A stretch of 64,000 nt of DNA from Paludibacter sp. UBA6032 (GCA_002427885.1 DIZI01000033.1:1-64000); one strand, 5' to 3'. Positions 27,017 through 36,771 are shown, numbered from the stretch's first letter. Notes: a model not told the origin generated them from the letters alone. Made by a program: numbers and translations.

Positions 27017-29983
27017 TTAAAATGTCAAATCAAGTCCTACGACAAATGTTTTAGTCATCGGATAAATACCATATCCCATACCATCAACACCACGTTCAGG
27101 ATCCCAGAAATTAACATCGTGGAAAGTAAACACATTTAAGCCGCTTAAATACACTTTAGCATTATTAAATCCAATAGATTTAAGAGTTTTTTCTTGTAGA
27201 TTATAAGTAAGGGTCACATCTTTAATTCTGAAATAATCACCCTTTTCAATAAACCTGTCTGATGAATAGCTATATGAATTTGAAGCATTTCCAGCAATCG
27301 GAATCGGATTAACACCTGTATCGCCCGGTTTTTTCCAATAATTCAAAGCACTCTTAGCTTGATTCATACTCATTTGGTTACCATCCGATTGTAAATACCT
27401 GTTTTCAATAATCAACACCTTATTGCCACCTTTATATTCACAAGTGGCGCTAAGAGTAAGTCCTTTCCAAGTAATATCTGTATTGATACCTCCGGTAAAT
27501 GTTGGTTCTGGACTACCTGCTTTTATATAAGCTGCTTTGTTGTAATCATTCGACAATTCTCCTGATTCAGTCACCCACAGAGCTTCGCCGTTCACAGGGT
27601 TAACTCCGTAGTAATCCTTCAAATAATAAGTCAGGAAACTTTCCCCAACTATATGTTTCAAACGGGAATCATCAGCATACGACATCATATCATCACCGGC
27701 AAGTTCTATAATTCTAGATTTGTTGTGAGAAATATTTAATCCAGCATTCCATTTAAATTCTTTCGTGTCTATCAAGTTTGCATCAAACTGAAATTCAACA
27801 CCACTGTTACTCATTGAACCAACATTTTGGAATGCAGATGTAAAACCGGTAGTACTTGACAAAGGTTTGTCTAACAACATATCCGAAGTTACACGTGAAT
27901 AAACATCAATACTACCCGAGAAACGTCTCAAGAAATTAAAGTCCAGACCTAAGTTCCAGGAAGCATTTTTCTCCCATGATAAATTATCATTAGCTGGAGT
28001 TGATGGGCGCATAGAATTTGTACCATTATAGGCTGTACTTGTATATACTCCGTATTGTTGATAATCATCAATATTGTTATTCCCATTTATACCATAACTA
28101 GCGCGGAGTTTCAATATATTAATTGCGTCTACCCCTTCCATAAATGCCTCATTATGTATATTCCAGGATGCACCAACCGAGTAAAAAAGACCCCATTGAT
28201 TGTTCTTTCCAAATTTAGAACTTCCGTCATAACGAACGGAACCCTGTAGATAATACTTGGAAGCATAATTATAATCCAGTACTCCGAAAAACGACATCAG
28301 TGTGGATGTGTTTGTATTATAATCCAAATCATTGGTTGAATTTCCGGCTACATGATATGGAATTTTAGGATCCATATTTTTAGAACTTTCATACATATAC
28401 CAATAATAACGATTTGTTGCTTCCTGACCAGCCAGTAATCTTAAACTATGATCTTCAATTTTAGTATCATACGTAGCTGTATTAGAAGTGGTCAATAATC
28501 TGTACTGAATTTGAGTTGTCTGAAGTGTGTTTTCTCCTTCGTTAGTCTCTGGTGACCAATAACGACGACCTTCATTAAATGTCATCTCTGCACCATTTGT
28601 GGTTTTCAATACCAAACCTTTAATAGGTGTCCATTCAAGATACATACTACCGTTGAAACGATATTGTTTTTCCCACTGTTGATCATATTCTGCAGTTGCA
28701 CGTGGATTCGTGTTTGCATTTTCGGGGATGTTCACATTATGTGTTCCATCTGCATTATAAGCAGGTGTCCAGGGAAGAATAGTCATTCCAGCAAAAGCAG
28801 GATTTGAATAATACAAACTTTGCATAGGAACATCCTCACCGTACATATAACCTGTATTTACTTTGGCTCCGATTTTCACGTTATTATATAACTGATGATC
28901 CACATTCACACGAGCCTGCATTTTTTCAAATTTAATACCATAGAAGACTCCTTCGTTTTTATGGTAAGAGAATGAACTGTACATCTGTGTTTTTGCAGTT
29001 CCACCCTGGGCATTTACTTCATATTCTTCCAGTTTTCCCAGACGAGTAAAGTGGTCCATCCAATTAGTCTGAGGTCTTGTCAATAATTCGTATGGACGAT
29101 AATAAGCTCCTGTTGGATCATCCGGATTCTTTCCGGCATTTATAGCTGCCTGACGTTGATAACTTAACAATTCCGAAGGAGACATTACTCCATAATTATT
29201 ATCATTAGCCAATTGAGAAACACCGTACTTTACACGGGCTGTCAATTTACTTTTACCTTCTTTACCCGATTTAGTGGTAATCAAAATAACACCATTTGCA
29301 GCGCGCGAGCCATAAATTGAAGAAGCAGCCGCATCTTTCAATACAGTTACACTTTCGATATCATTCGGATTAATCATTGCAATGGCATTACTTGTATTTA
29401 AGAATCCACTCTGGTCCCCGGTCATTACAGCAATTCCATCAACAACGTACAATGGCTCATTGCTTGCATTGATTGAGCTTGTACCCCGGATTCGGATATT
29501 TGAATTTGATCCGGGCTGGCCGGATGAAGAAGTAACTGAAACCCCGGCTAATTTACCTGAAAGCATTTTATCAACAGAAGAGGCAGGAATCTCGGCAATT
29601 TGATCACTAGATACAGTTGTAATAGAACCTGTTTTTGCTTCCCGTCGTGTCGTTCCATAACCAACAACAATTAGCTCATCCATTACCAATGCGTCTGTTG
29701 CAAGTTTAAAAACCATGTTGTTTTTTGCCTCTACATCAATAGTTTTCATCCCTACGTAAGAGATAAGTAAATTTTTTGCGTTACCTTGCAAACTGATTTT
29801 AAAATCACCATCTGAATTGGTAATAGTACCAACAGTAGTACCTTTAACCATTACAGTAGCACCAATAACTGGTTGCCCATCGTCCGCGGAAATTACTTTT
29901 CCCGAAACGGACACGGATTGAGCATTAACCAAACCTACGCCAACCAAAAACAGGCAAGCCAATAAGAACGTTAGTTTTCTCAT
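27017..29983 (-). CDS. SusC/RagA TonB-linked outer-membrane transporter (second pair)
   Basis: 988 residues. Signal peptide (1-21), carboxypeptidase-regulatory-like domain (about 25-95), linker with the typical VVGYGTTRR, plug with IRIRGTSSINASNEPLYVVDG and VLKDAAASSIYGSRAANGVI, and a barrel ending VGLDLTF. First gene of a four-gene operon (SusC, SusD, two lipoproteins) that ends at 22950-22983. The operon encodes no glycosidase, sulfatase or lyase; its neighbour is a peptidase, so a RagAB-like role in peptide uptake is possible. Confidence 0.95.
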   Translation of the reverse strand: MRKLTFLLACLFLVGVGLVNAQSVSVSGKVISADDGQPVIGATVMVKGTTVGTITNSDGDFKISLQGNAKNLLISYVGMKTIDVEAKNNMVFKLATDALVMDELIVVGYGTTRREAKTGSITTVSSDQIAEIPASSVDKMLSGKLAGVSVTSSSGQPGSNSNIRIRGTSSINASNEPLYVVDGIAVMTGDQSGFLNTSNAIAMINPNDIESVTVLKDAAASSIYGSRAANGVILITTKSGKEGKSKLTARVKYGVSQLANDNNYGVMSPSELLSYQRQAAINAGKNPDDPTGAYYRPYELLTRPQTNWMDHFTRLGKLEEYEVNAQGGTAKTQMYSSFSYHKNEGVFYGIKFEKMQARVNVDHQLYNNVKIGAKVNTGYMYGEDVPMQSLYYSNPAFAGMTILPWTPAYNADGTHNVNIPENANTNPRATAEYDQQWEKQYRFNGSMYLEWTPIKGLVLKTTNGAEMTFNEGRRYWSPETNEGENTLQTTQIQYRLLTTSNTATYDTKIEDHSLRLLAGQEATNRYYWYMYESSKNMDPKIPYHVAGNSTNDLDYNTNTSTLMSFFGVLDYNYASKYYLQGSVRYDGSSKFGKNNQWGLFYSVGASWNIHNEAFMEGVDAINILKLRASYGINGNNNIDDYQQYGVYTSTAYNGTNSMRPSTPANDNLSWEKNASWNLGLDFNFLRRFSGSIDVYSRVTSDMLLDKPLSSTTGFTSAFQNVGSMSNSGVEFQFDANLIDTKEFKWNAGLNISHNKSRIIELAGDDMMSYADDSRLKHIVGESFLTYYLKDYYGVNPVNGEALWVTESGELSNDYNKAAYIKAGSPEPTFTGGINTDITWKGLTLSATCEYKGGNKVLIIENRYLQSDGNQMSMNQAKSALNYWKKPGDTGVNPIPIAGNASNSYSYSSDRFIEKGDYFRIKDVTLTYNLQEKTLKSIGFNNAKVYLSGLNVFTFHDVNFWDPERGVDGMGYGIYPMTKTFVVGLDLTF

Positions 29984-30089
29984 AAATTTAACATTTTGTT
30001 TATTAATCTTCTTTAATTTGTAAATTATTTTCGATTGTTCTTTATAATTAAATGCAAAAATAGAGTATTAATATTTAGAAAACAAGATG
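29981..30089 (-). promoter_or_regulatory. Promoter and conserved leader of the second susC
   Basis: Minus strand TTG (30085-30083), 20 bases, TATTTTTG (30062-30055). The two blocks at 29981-30020 and 30054-30089 are identical to those of the first susC, and the variable block between them has the same length, 33 bases. Confidence 0.75.
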
Positions 30090-30505
30090 TTTTACTAACA
30101 ATTTGAGAAAATAATTATTTTATTTTATCAAAAAAGGATGAATCAACACATATAAATTATTGTTTATTGCATTTTTGTTTTTATTAATACAATCACAAAC
30201 TTATACATATTATTGTTTATCTGGCTTTTATAAATTAAAGTTTAATCAAAAACTAATAAAACATAAATATTAAACACATTCAATTACAATCAGAAATATT
30301 TTTTTGCAAAGCAAATATTTAACGTTTCGAAATAATTAAATCTATAGAAAATGATACCGATGCAACAATTATCTATTGTTTTTAGAATTTACCATTCATA
30401 ATCATTCGATATATTTTATTTATCTTTCATATTGTAAGGTAAAATCAATATTCTATATGATTATGAAAATTACACCAATATAAACCATTGCCATAGGAAC
30501 GCAAA
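30090..30505. other. AT-rich intergenic region upstream of the second susC
   Basis: About 415 bases of very AT-rich DNA between the susC promoter and the terminator behind tRNA-Arg. No ORF or RNA gene was seen. Confidence 0.6.
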
Positions 30506-30537
30506 AAACCCTTTATAAATTTATTTATAAAGGGTTT
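30506..30537. terminator. Terminator behind tRNA-Arg
   Basis: AAACCCTTTATAAA-TTTA-TTTATAAAGGGTTT: a 14-pair perfect stem, 18 bases after the tRNA on the minus strand, with an A/T tract on either side. Confidence 0.8.
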
Positions 30538-30554
30538 ATCTTTCTGTTATTAAG

Positions 30555-30628
30555 TGACCGCAGCAGGATTCAAACCTGCAACCCCCACATCCGTAGTGTG
30601 GTACTCTATTCAGTTGAGCTATGCAGCC
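30555..30628 (-). tRNA. tRNA-Arg (anticodon ACG)
   Basis: 74 bases with a complete cloverleaf: acceptor GGCTGCA/TGCGGTC with one G-U pair, D stem GCTC/GAGT, anticodon stem CCACA/TGTGG with loop CTACGGA, T arm GCAGG-TTTGAAT-CCTGC, discriminator A. Anticodon ACG reads CGN after A34 is deaminated to inosine. CCA is not encoded. It stands alone with its own promoter and terminator. Confidence 0.95.
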
Positions 30629-30646
30629 ATTTTTCTTTTGAGAGTG

Positions 30647-30676
30647 CAAAGATAGGGCTAATTTTTAAATCAACAA
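30647..30676 (-). promoter_or_regulatory. Promoter of tRNA-Arg
   Basis: Minus strand TTG (30676-30674), 19 bases, TATCTTTG (30654-30647); the tRNA begins 18 bases downstream. Full match to the phylum's promoter form. Confidence 0.75.
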
Positions 30677-30732
30677 TGACTTTTACTAAAAAAGTTTATT
30701 AGCCCGTGATAATTGAAAATTGATATCCGGAT

Positions 30733-32871
30733 TTATGCTATCACAAAATCCAATTGCTTTTTATCCAGATTTGTACGGGCAACTTTCACAGTCAATTCAT
30801 CACCCAATTGGTATCGTTTATGGAATCTACGTCCTACCAAACAATAATTTTTATCATCAAAACTGTAGTAATCGTCGTCAAGATCACGAATTGGAATCAT
30901 TCCTTCGCATTTATTCTCAATAAGTTCCACATAGATACCCCATTCAGTCACACCGGAAATAACTCCATCGAACACTTGTCCGATACGTTCGGACATAAAT
31001 TCCACCTGTTTATACTTGATGGATGCTCTTTCGGCATTAGCTGCAAGTTGTTCCATGGCTGAACTATGTTCACAGTAACCTTCATATTCATCGGCACTCA
31101 CACTTTTTCCGTTATTGGCATATTTTTCTAATAGCCGATGTACCATCATATCGGGATAACGACGAATAGGAGAAGTGAAATGTGTGTAATAGTCGAATGC
31201 CAACCCATAATGTCCCATGTTTGAGGTAGAATAAATTGCTTTTGCCATGGAACGAATGGCCAGCGTTTCGATCAGGTTTTGCTCCTTTTTTCCCTGTACT
31301 TCATCCAGCAACGTATTAATTGAACCCGAAACAGCCTGCGGTTTACCCGTAGTTTTTAAATTATATCCAAATCGTTTTATAAACACAGAAAATGTAGCCA
31401 ACTTTTCAGGATTTGGAACATCATGAATTCTGTACACAAATGTTTTTGCTTTTTGTCCTTTAGCAACCTTTCCAATATGAGTTGCCACTGTCTTATTAGC
31501 CAGCAACATAAATTCTTCAATCATTTTATTGGAATCCTTTTGTTCTTTGAAAAATACTGAAACCGGTTTCCCTTTTTCATCAATTTCAAAACGGACTTCC
31601 ACCCGGTCGAAAGCAATAGCACCGTTGTCGAAACGACCTTTTCGAAGAATTTTAGCTAAGCGGTCGAGCGTAAGGATTTCATCTTTAAAATCTCCTTCGC
31701 CTGTTTCGATGACATTTTGAGCTTCCTCGTAAGCAAAACGGCGATTGCTGCACGTTACGGTCTTAGCAATATCATATTTGATTACTTCAGCATTATCATT
31801 CATCTGAAAAATAACCGAATAAGTCAACTTGTCTTCATTAGGCCTCAGAGAACAGATACCATTGGACAAATGCTCCGGTAACATAGGAATGGTCCTATCG
31901 ACCAAATAAACCGAAGTGGCACGTTGTTCAGCCTCCGTTTCAATGATTGTGCCGGGACGAACGTAATGGGTCACGTCGGCAATGTGTACTCCTACTTCCC
32001 ACAAACCATTTTCCAGCTTTCGCAGGGAAAGTGCATCATCAAAGTCTTTTGCATCGCGCGGATCAACAGTAAATGTTGTCACATTACGCATATCTGTTCG
32101 TTTGGCCACTTCTTGTACTGTAATACCTGCATCCATAACAGCCGCTGCGGCTTCCACTTCAGCCGGATATTTATAGGGTAACCCAAATTCGGCCAGGATT
32201 GCATGCATTTCGGTAGTATTATCCCCTTTATCCCCTAAGATATCAATTACTTCTCCAACCGGATTCTTTAAGTTTGGTTCCCACTCAAGCAATTTGACAA
32301 CAGCTTTTTGTCCGGTTTTACCACCTTTCAATTTGTTTTTAGGAATAAAAATGTCATTTGTCATGACTCTGTTATCCAAAATAAGGAAAGCATAATTTTC
32401 AGATACATCCAAAATTCCCACAAAAGTATCTTTTGCCCGTTTGCTAATCTCCACCACTTCGCCTTCGGGTTGTTGCCCCTTTCGGTGTGCATACAGAAAT
32501 ACTTTTACTTCGTCGTTAAGCAAAGCATGATTGGTTTTTTGTTCGGGAATAAACACCAAATCACCACCATCATCCGGTATCAGGTAAGTTTTTACTCCAT
32601 GCCGTTCAATCTTTCCGGTTATGTATCCGTTTCTCGAATTAACTTTAAACATTCCGCGGGAAGTTTCTACCAAAAAATCCTCATCCAATAATTCGTACAA
32701 TATTTGATTGATAAAAATCCGCTGTGATTCGGATTTAATATTTAACATAGTAGAGACTTGCTTGTAATTGAACGTTTTTGCAAGATTCTCATTAAATATA
32801 TTAATAATATTACGTACCAATTCAGTTTTGCGGATGCGGGTACTTGGGGCAGGTCTTTTCTTTTTTGACAT
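30733..32871 (-). CDS. rnr: Ribonuclease R
   Basis: 712 residues. N-terminal winged-helix and cold-shock/OB domains (about 1-220), RNB catalytic domain with DPRDAKDFDDALS (metal-binding aspartates), YVRPGTIIETEA, and HYGLAFDYYTHFTSPIRRYPD, then an S1 domain at the end (about 630-712: IGQVFDGVISGVTEWGIYVEL). A processive 3'-5' exoribonuclease that degrades structured RNA. A TATATTTG box on the minus strand at 32934-32927 is a possible -7 element. Confidence 0.95.
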   Translation of the reverse strand: MSKKKRPAPSTRIRKTELVRNIINIFNENLAKTFNYKQVSTMLNIKSESQRIFINQILYELLDEDFLVETSRGMFKVNSRNGYITGKIERHGVKTYLIPDDGGDLVFIPEQKTNHALLNDEVKVFLYAHRKGQQPEGEVVEISKRAKDTFVGILDVSENYAFLILDNRVMTNDIFIPKNKLKGGKTGQKAVVKLLEWEPNLKNPVGEVIDILGDKGDNTTEMHAILAEFGLPYKYPAEVEAAAAVMDAGITVQEVAKRTDMRNVTTFTVDPRDAKDFDDALSLRKLENGLWEVGVHIADVTHYVRPGTIIETEAEQRATSVYLVDRTIPMLPEHLSNGICSLRPNEDKLTYSVIFQMNDNAEVIKYDIAKTVTCSNRRFAYEEAQNVIETGEGDFKDEILTLDRLAKILRKGRFDNGAIAFDRVEVRFEIDEKGKPVSVFFKEQKDSNKMIEEFMLLANKTVATHIGKVAKGQKAKTFVYRIHDVPNPEKLATFSVFIKRFGYNLKTTGKPQAVSGSINTLLDEVQGKKEQNLIETLAIRSMAKAIYSTSNMGHYGLAFDYYTHFTSPIRRYPDMMVHRLLEKYANNGKSVSADEYEGYCEHSSAMEQLAANAERASIKYKQVEFMSERIGQVFDGVISGVTEWGIYVELIENKCEGMIPIRDLDDDYYSFDDKNYCLVGRRFHKRYQLGDELTVKVARTNLDKKQLDFVIA

Positions 32872-33048
32872 GATAATTTAAAATTTGAATAATTTTCGGA
32901 GCAGGGAGTTGGAAGTAATAAACATACAAATATACAACAAAGCTTTGACATGAATAGTTTTTTGTTAATTATTTATATTATTTCAATTTGTAGAAATATT
33001 ATGTATCTTCGTGTTTCAAACCAGACAATATAAGAGATTAACGATAAA

Positions 33049-33933
33049 ATGAAAATAAAGATTGCTTTTATAATTAATCCCTTTTCGGGAACCGGGGAAA
33101 AGGAAGATCTTCCTCTGTTAATTCTTCAGGAACTGGACAAAACGGTTTTTGAAACTGAAATTGTTTTTACCGAATATCGCGGCCATGGAACTGAACTAGC
33201 CAAGGAATTTGTTGAGAAAAACTTTCGTTATGTGGTAGCCGTAGGTGGTGATGGAACGGTAAATGAAATCGCCCGTTCACTGATCCATACCAATGTTTCT
33301 TTGGGTATTATCCCGATTGGTTCTGGCAACGGATTAGCCAGGCACTTAGGCATCCCCATGAATGTAAAAAGAGCCATACAACAACTAAATCAATCGGAAA
33401 GTATATTCATGGATTATGGGCTTGTAAATGATCACCCTTTCTTTTGCACTTGCGGAACAGGTTTTGATGCCTATGTAAGTACCGAGTTCGCAAAAGGCAA
33501 AAAACGGGGTATCATGAGTTATATCGAAAAAATTATTACCGGTTACTTCAATTATAAATCGCAAAATTATTTACTGAAGGGTGAAGGAATTGATTTAAAA
33601 GCGAAAGCATTTGTACTCACTTTTGCCAATGCTTCGCAATGGGGAAATAATGCATATATTGCACCACAGGCAAGCGTTCAGGATGGCAAAATTGACATTT
33701 CCATCATGAGTAATTTTCCAATCATTGCCATTCCCACACTGGCATTGCAGTTGTTTGCAAAGACAATTGACAAAGACTTGTTTATGACGACACTCCGTGC
33801 AAAGGACATAACCTTAACACGTGAAGAATCCGGTCCGTTCCATTATGACGGTGAGCCATATTCCGAAGGAACAACCATTCAAATCAAAACGATACAAGAC
33901 GGACTAAAAGTACTTGTAAAGAAGCGATTTTGA
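33049..33933 (+). CDS. Diacylglycerol/lipid kinase family protein (YegS/BmrU-like)
   Basis: 294 residues with the DAGK catalytic domain: NPFSGTGEKE near the start, GGDGTVNEIA (about 67-76, nucleotide binding) and IPIGSGNGLARHLG (about 95-110). C-terminal beta-sandwich with HYDGEPYSEG. It phosphorylates a lipid hydroxyl, probably diacylglycerol or a related lipid; the exact substrate cannot be told. Divergent from rnr. Confidence 0.9.
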   Translation: MKIKIAFIINPFSGTGEKEDLPLLILQELDKTVFETEIVFTEYRGHGTELAKEFVEKNFRYVVAVGGDGTVNEIARSLIHTNVSLGIIPIGSGNGLARHLGIPMNVKRAIQQLNQSESIFMDYGLVNDHPFFCTCGTGFDAYVSTEFAKGKKRGIMSYIEKIITGYFNYKSQNYLLKGEGIDLKAKAFVLTFANASQWGNNAYIAPQASVQDGKIDISIMSNFPIIAIPTLALQLFAKTIDKDLFMTTLRAKDITLTREESGPFHYDGEPYSEGTTIQIKTIQDGLKVLVKKRF

Positions 33934-33975
33934 TGTTTAATCAAACAATTTATTGTTCTCATTTAAATTAGCCAT

Positions 33976-35523
33976 ATGAAAAAAATCATCTTATTTATAT
34001 TCATTTGTCTGAATCTTACCTTTATTGAGGCAACAAATGATTTACTGATATATCAATACCAGAACATCAGCGGAAAAAATCATAAAACAAATGAAATGAT
34101 TCTGGCCAATGAATTTGTTTTTACTGACAGAATTGAAGATTATTATTTAGATACAACTAAAAACTCGATCTTTTTACAGCTTCGTGGAACTAGTAAAAAT
34201 GGAAAATGGCTGAACGACTCCGGAAACTTTCTTGCATTCGATTTAAAAACGGATAGCATAAAATGGGATAAACAAATTACTTATACCGGCACCAACATCC
34301 TGCAATCCAATGATGTGATAGTGGGAACATCAGACTTAGGCAGTATTTTTATTAACCCTGAAAGTGGAATTATTCAAAGCAGGACCAAAAATTCTGTTCA
34401 TTTTATTGTACCCCAAATAAAAATTGGTATTGGGTATGCAATAAACAATGAGGGGAATCCCAACAAGCTTGTAGGAATAGAATTGCTAAGTGGGAAAACA
34501 CGATGGACCAGAGAAATTTCACACGAATATGGATGGAATGAGGAATTGATGCTAAATGATTCCGTTTTATTACTCGTATCGGATGGCCTTCACTTCATAA
34601 ATCTAAATAACGGTGTCGGGTGGGATTATAAAGCAAAAACAGGAAGGAATGATTATACAGGAGCAATAGTAACGAATGTGCTCGGTATTGCCATTGGCAT
34701 TTTGACCGGTGTGCTTATAATTTCAACCGAACATGATGTCATAACAAATCTGACTTCAAACGTTGTTCATGACAGTACTGGAATTTACTATGCATCACGG
34801 GAAAATATCTATCGATTTGATCTGGATGGGAATATAAAATGGACTACTAAACTGAAGAAAAATAATGTCAGCAGTTCCACTATTTTTATTCAGGACAGTA
34901 TGTTGTATATGATTAATAAAGGACTGGCAATTATGGAAAGCCGTCCGATAAATTTTGGAAAATCATTTTTCTCTGCCTATAATAAACGAACCGGAATTCC
35001 TGTTTTTTATTCAATATTGAATGGAAATAGAGCCCAAATTAATGATTTTGAGATCAATAATGACACTATCATTTTCACATTGAAAAACAAAATTTTAAAA
35101 TACTCTGTGCTTACAGGTGAAAACCTGGCAGAAAAATCTTTTGGCATTGAAACAATTGGAGAATTCAATGAATTTGCAGGTAAAAACTTATACTTGAAAT
35201 CCGATTCTGTATTTCAGAAACTGGAAACTGATTCCGGCAATTATTACCTGAAAACAATAAACAATAAATTGCTTGAACTCACGAATGGATTGGAGATTTC
35301 AAGGCTTATCGATATGGAGAATGTTTATACCGGTTATCTTTCTCTGGGGAATCTACGATTTCTGGCTAATGAAGATCAAACTTTTGTAATAAACAACGAC
35401 AATAAAATTGTAGCGGACATCAAAGCATCATCCAAGGCAAAACTTATTGGTAATAAATTAATTGATGTCCACGAAAACAGTTTTATTGAAACAGATTTAA
35501 GTGGAGTTTTAAATCAGAACTAA
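33976..35523 (+). CDS. Secreted PQQ-like beta-propeller protein
   Basis: 515 residues with a signal peptide (about 1-19). The rest shows repeated propeller blades of the PQQ/outer-membrane assembly type (LVGIELLSGKTRWTREI; IYRFDLDGNIKWTTKL). One hydrophobic stretch (about 236-254, GIAIGILTGVLIIST) lies inside the propeller, unusual for a soluble protein. No enzyme motif. It starts 42 bases after the kinase gene, but the genes downstream have their own promoter. Function unknown. Confidence 0.8.
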   Translation: MKKIILFIFICLNLTFIEATNDLLIYQYQNISGKNHKTNEMILANEFVFTDRIEDYYLDTTKNSIFLQLRGTSKNGKWLNDSGNFLAFDLKTDSIKWDKQITYTGTNILQSNDVIVGTSDLGSIFINPESGIIQSRTKNSVHFIVPQIKIGIGYAINNEGNPNKLVGIELLSGKTRWTREISHEYGWNEELMLNDSVLLLVSDGLHFINLNNGVGWDYKAKTGRNDYTGAIVTNVLGIAIGILTGVLIISTEHDVITNLTSNVVHDSTGIYYASRENIYRFDLDGNIKWTTKLKKNNVSSSTIFIQDSMLYMINKGLAIMESRPINFGKSFFSAYNKRTGIPVFYSILNGNRAQINDFEINNDTIIFTLKNKILKYSVLTGENLAEKSFGIETIGEFNEFAGKNLYLKSDSVFQKLETDSGNYYLKTINNKLLELTNGLEISRLIDMENVYTGYLSLGNLRFLANEDQTFVINNDNKIVADIKASSKAKLIGNKLIDVHENSFIETDLSGVLNQN

Positions 35524-35595
35524 ACCGTACAGCAACCATAACCAGCAATATTACCACCCACTTATATTTCGTTTTATTTTCTTTCACAAAATATG

Positions 35596-35625
35596 TTGTG
35601 AAATCAAAATTTATTGATAGATTTG
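35596..35625 (+). promoter_or_regulatory. Promoter of the TM2/DUF2752/lipoprotein/rSAM operon
   Basis: TTG at 35596-35598, 19 bases, TAGATTTG at 35618-35625: full match. It is 80 bases upstream of the TM2 gene and shows that the operon is transcribed apart from the propeller gene. Confidence 0.7.
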
Positions 35626-35704
35626 CATCGTTTAATTTTATTCATTTTAATGAACAGGAATAATTAATTTAGCGATACCAGAAAAGAAATAAATAAGAAA
35701 ATCT

Positions 35705-36034
35705 ATGAAAAAAGAAAATGAAAAGTATTGCTCCGAATGTGGAGAAATTATCAACGCAAAAGCAGAAATCTGCCCAAAATGCGGTGTACGACAAGCACCT
35801 GTTTATAACTCATTCAACAGACCAATAAGTGATAACAGGTGGATTACATGCCTATTACTCTGCTGGTTTCTTGGCGTGTTTGGAGTACATCGGTTTTACA
35901 CCGGTCATACTGCTTCAGGCATAATTCAGCTCCTTACGCTGGGTGGATGTGGAATCTGGATGCTAATCGATTTTATCGTAATTGCAGTAGGGAATTTCAA
36001 AGATGCAGATGGAAATCCAATTCGGAATGAATAG
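35705..36034 (+). CDS. TM2-domain protein with N-terminal zinc ribbon
   Basis: 109 residues. An N-terminal zinc ribbon (CSECGE and CPKCGV, residues about 9-25) is joined by a linker to a TM2 domain (about 45-105): two transmembrane helices around the conserved FGVHRFYTGH and a second helix with GGCGIWMLIDFIVI. The zinc ribbon faces the cytoplasm in such proteins. First gene of an operon with DUF2752, lipoprotein and radical SAM genes. Its role there is unknown. Confidence 0.9.
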   Translation: MKKENEKYCSECGEIINAKAEICPKCGVRQAPVYNSFNRPISDNRWITCLLLCWFLGVFGVHRFYTGHTASGIIQLLTLGGCGIWMLIDFIVIAVGNFKDADGNPIRNE

Positions 36035-36347
36035 ACATCTTTTAATTATTAAAAAATATGTTGGTAGCAATAAACTCCTGAGTTTTGTTGCAGCTTATTT
36101 TTTTGTGTCGGTATTTCTGAAATCGGTTGTAAACATTGATGTATGCATTCCATGTCTATGGAAAACTGTTTTTGGTTTTACCTGCCCCGGGTGTGGCACA
36201 ACCACAGCATTTGTAGAACTTACCCGGTTTAATTTCTCAGGGGCTTACCACACAAATGCATTGATTTTCATTATCATTCCTTTGATCTGTGTTAGTATAT
36301 TTATTGATTTCAATAAGTTTAGAAAAAGAGCAAAAGAACAAAACTAA
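36027..36347 (+). CDS. DUF2752 membrane protein
   Basis: About 106 residues from the ATG at 36027, which overlaps the end of the TM2 gene by eight bases. An in-frame ATG at 36003 would overlap by 32 bases and is less likely. DUF2752 signature: FGFTCPGCGTTTAFVEL between two hydrophobic segments. Members occur beside TM2 proteins in Bacteroidota; the cysteine pair CPGC may bind metal or be redox active. Function unknown. Confidence 0.85.
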   Translation: MNRHLLIIKKYVGSNKLLSFVAAYFFVSVFLKSVVNIDVCIPCLWKTVFGFTCPGCGTTTAFVELTRFNFSGAYHTNALIFIIIPLICVSIFIDFNKFRKRAKEQN

Positions 36348-36405
36348 TAGTTGGAATACAAACAGGTGCAGGTTGATTTTATCGTTTATTTAAATCCAGA
36401 CTAAT

Positions 36406-36771
36406 ATGAAACAGAACCATTTTCAAAAAATAATCAGAGGATTAAGCCTGACTTCAGTTATGTTTGTTTTTCAGGCTTGTTACGGAACACCACAGGATTT
36501 TGGTTATGATGTTTATCTCTCCGGGATTGTCACTTCAGCTGTTACAGGCAAGCCCATCAAAGGTATTAAAGTTTCTGTGGAAAATACTTCTCAATATGAG
36601 TTAACCGATTCAGTGGGTACTTTTAATATGTATGTTCCCAAATTAAAAAACTACAAAGTTGTTTTTGAAGATGTTGATTCAATAAGCCAGGGTAGTTTTG
36701 TGAGTAAAGATACCACTTTGATTTCCGCAAATAATTCAATCCAGGTAAACATTGCTTTGGAAAGCAAGTAA
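36406..36771 (+). CDS. Putative lipoprotein of an rSAM/lipoprotein system
   Basis: 121 residues. The lipobox VFQAC gives the lipid cysteine at residue 25, followed by YGTPQDFGYD; the CYGTP start matches what I recall of lipoproteins found beside this type of radical SAM enzyme. Residues about 38-119 form a carboxypeptidase-regulatory-like beta-sandwich (VTSAVTGKPIKGIKVSVENT; ELTDSVGTFNMYV). Its stop codon directly abuts the ATG of the radical SAM gene, so the pair is translationally coupled. It is the likely substrate or partner of that enzyme; the modification is not known. Confidence 0.85.
   Translation: MKQNHFQKIIRGLSLTSVMFVFQACYGTPQDFGYDVYLSGIVTSAVTGKPIKGIKVSVENTSQYELTDSVGTFNMYVPKLKNYKVVFEDVDSISQGSFVSKDTTLISANNSIQVNIALESK

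Noticed and set aside
36003..36026. Upstream ATG as start of the DUF2752 gene
   Set aside because: It would overlap the TM2 gene by 32 bases and adds eight non-conserved residues; the ATG at 36027 fits coupled translation better.
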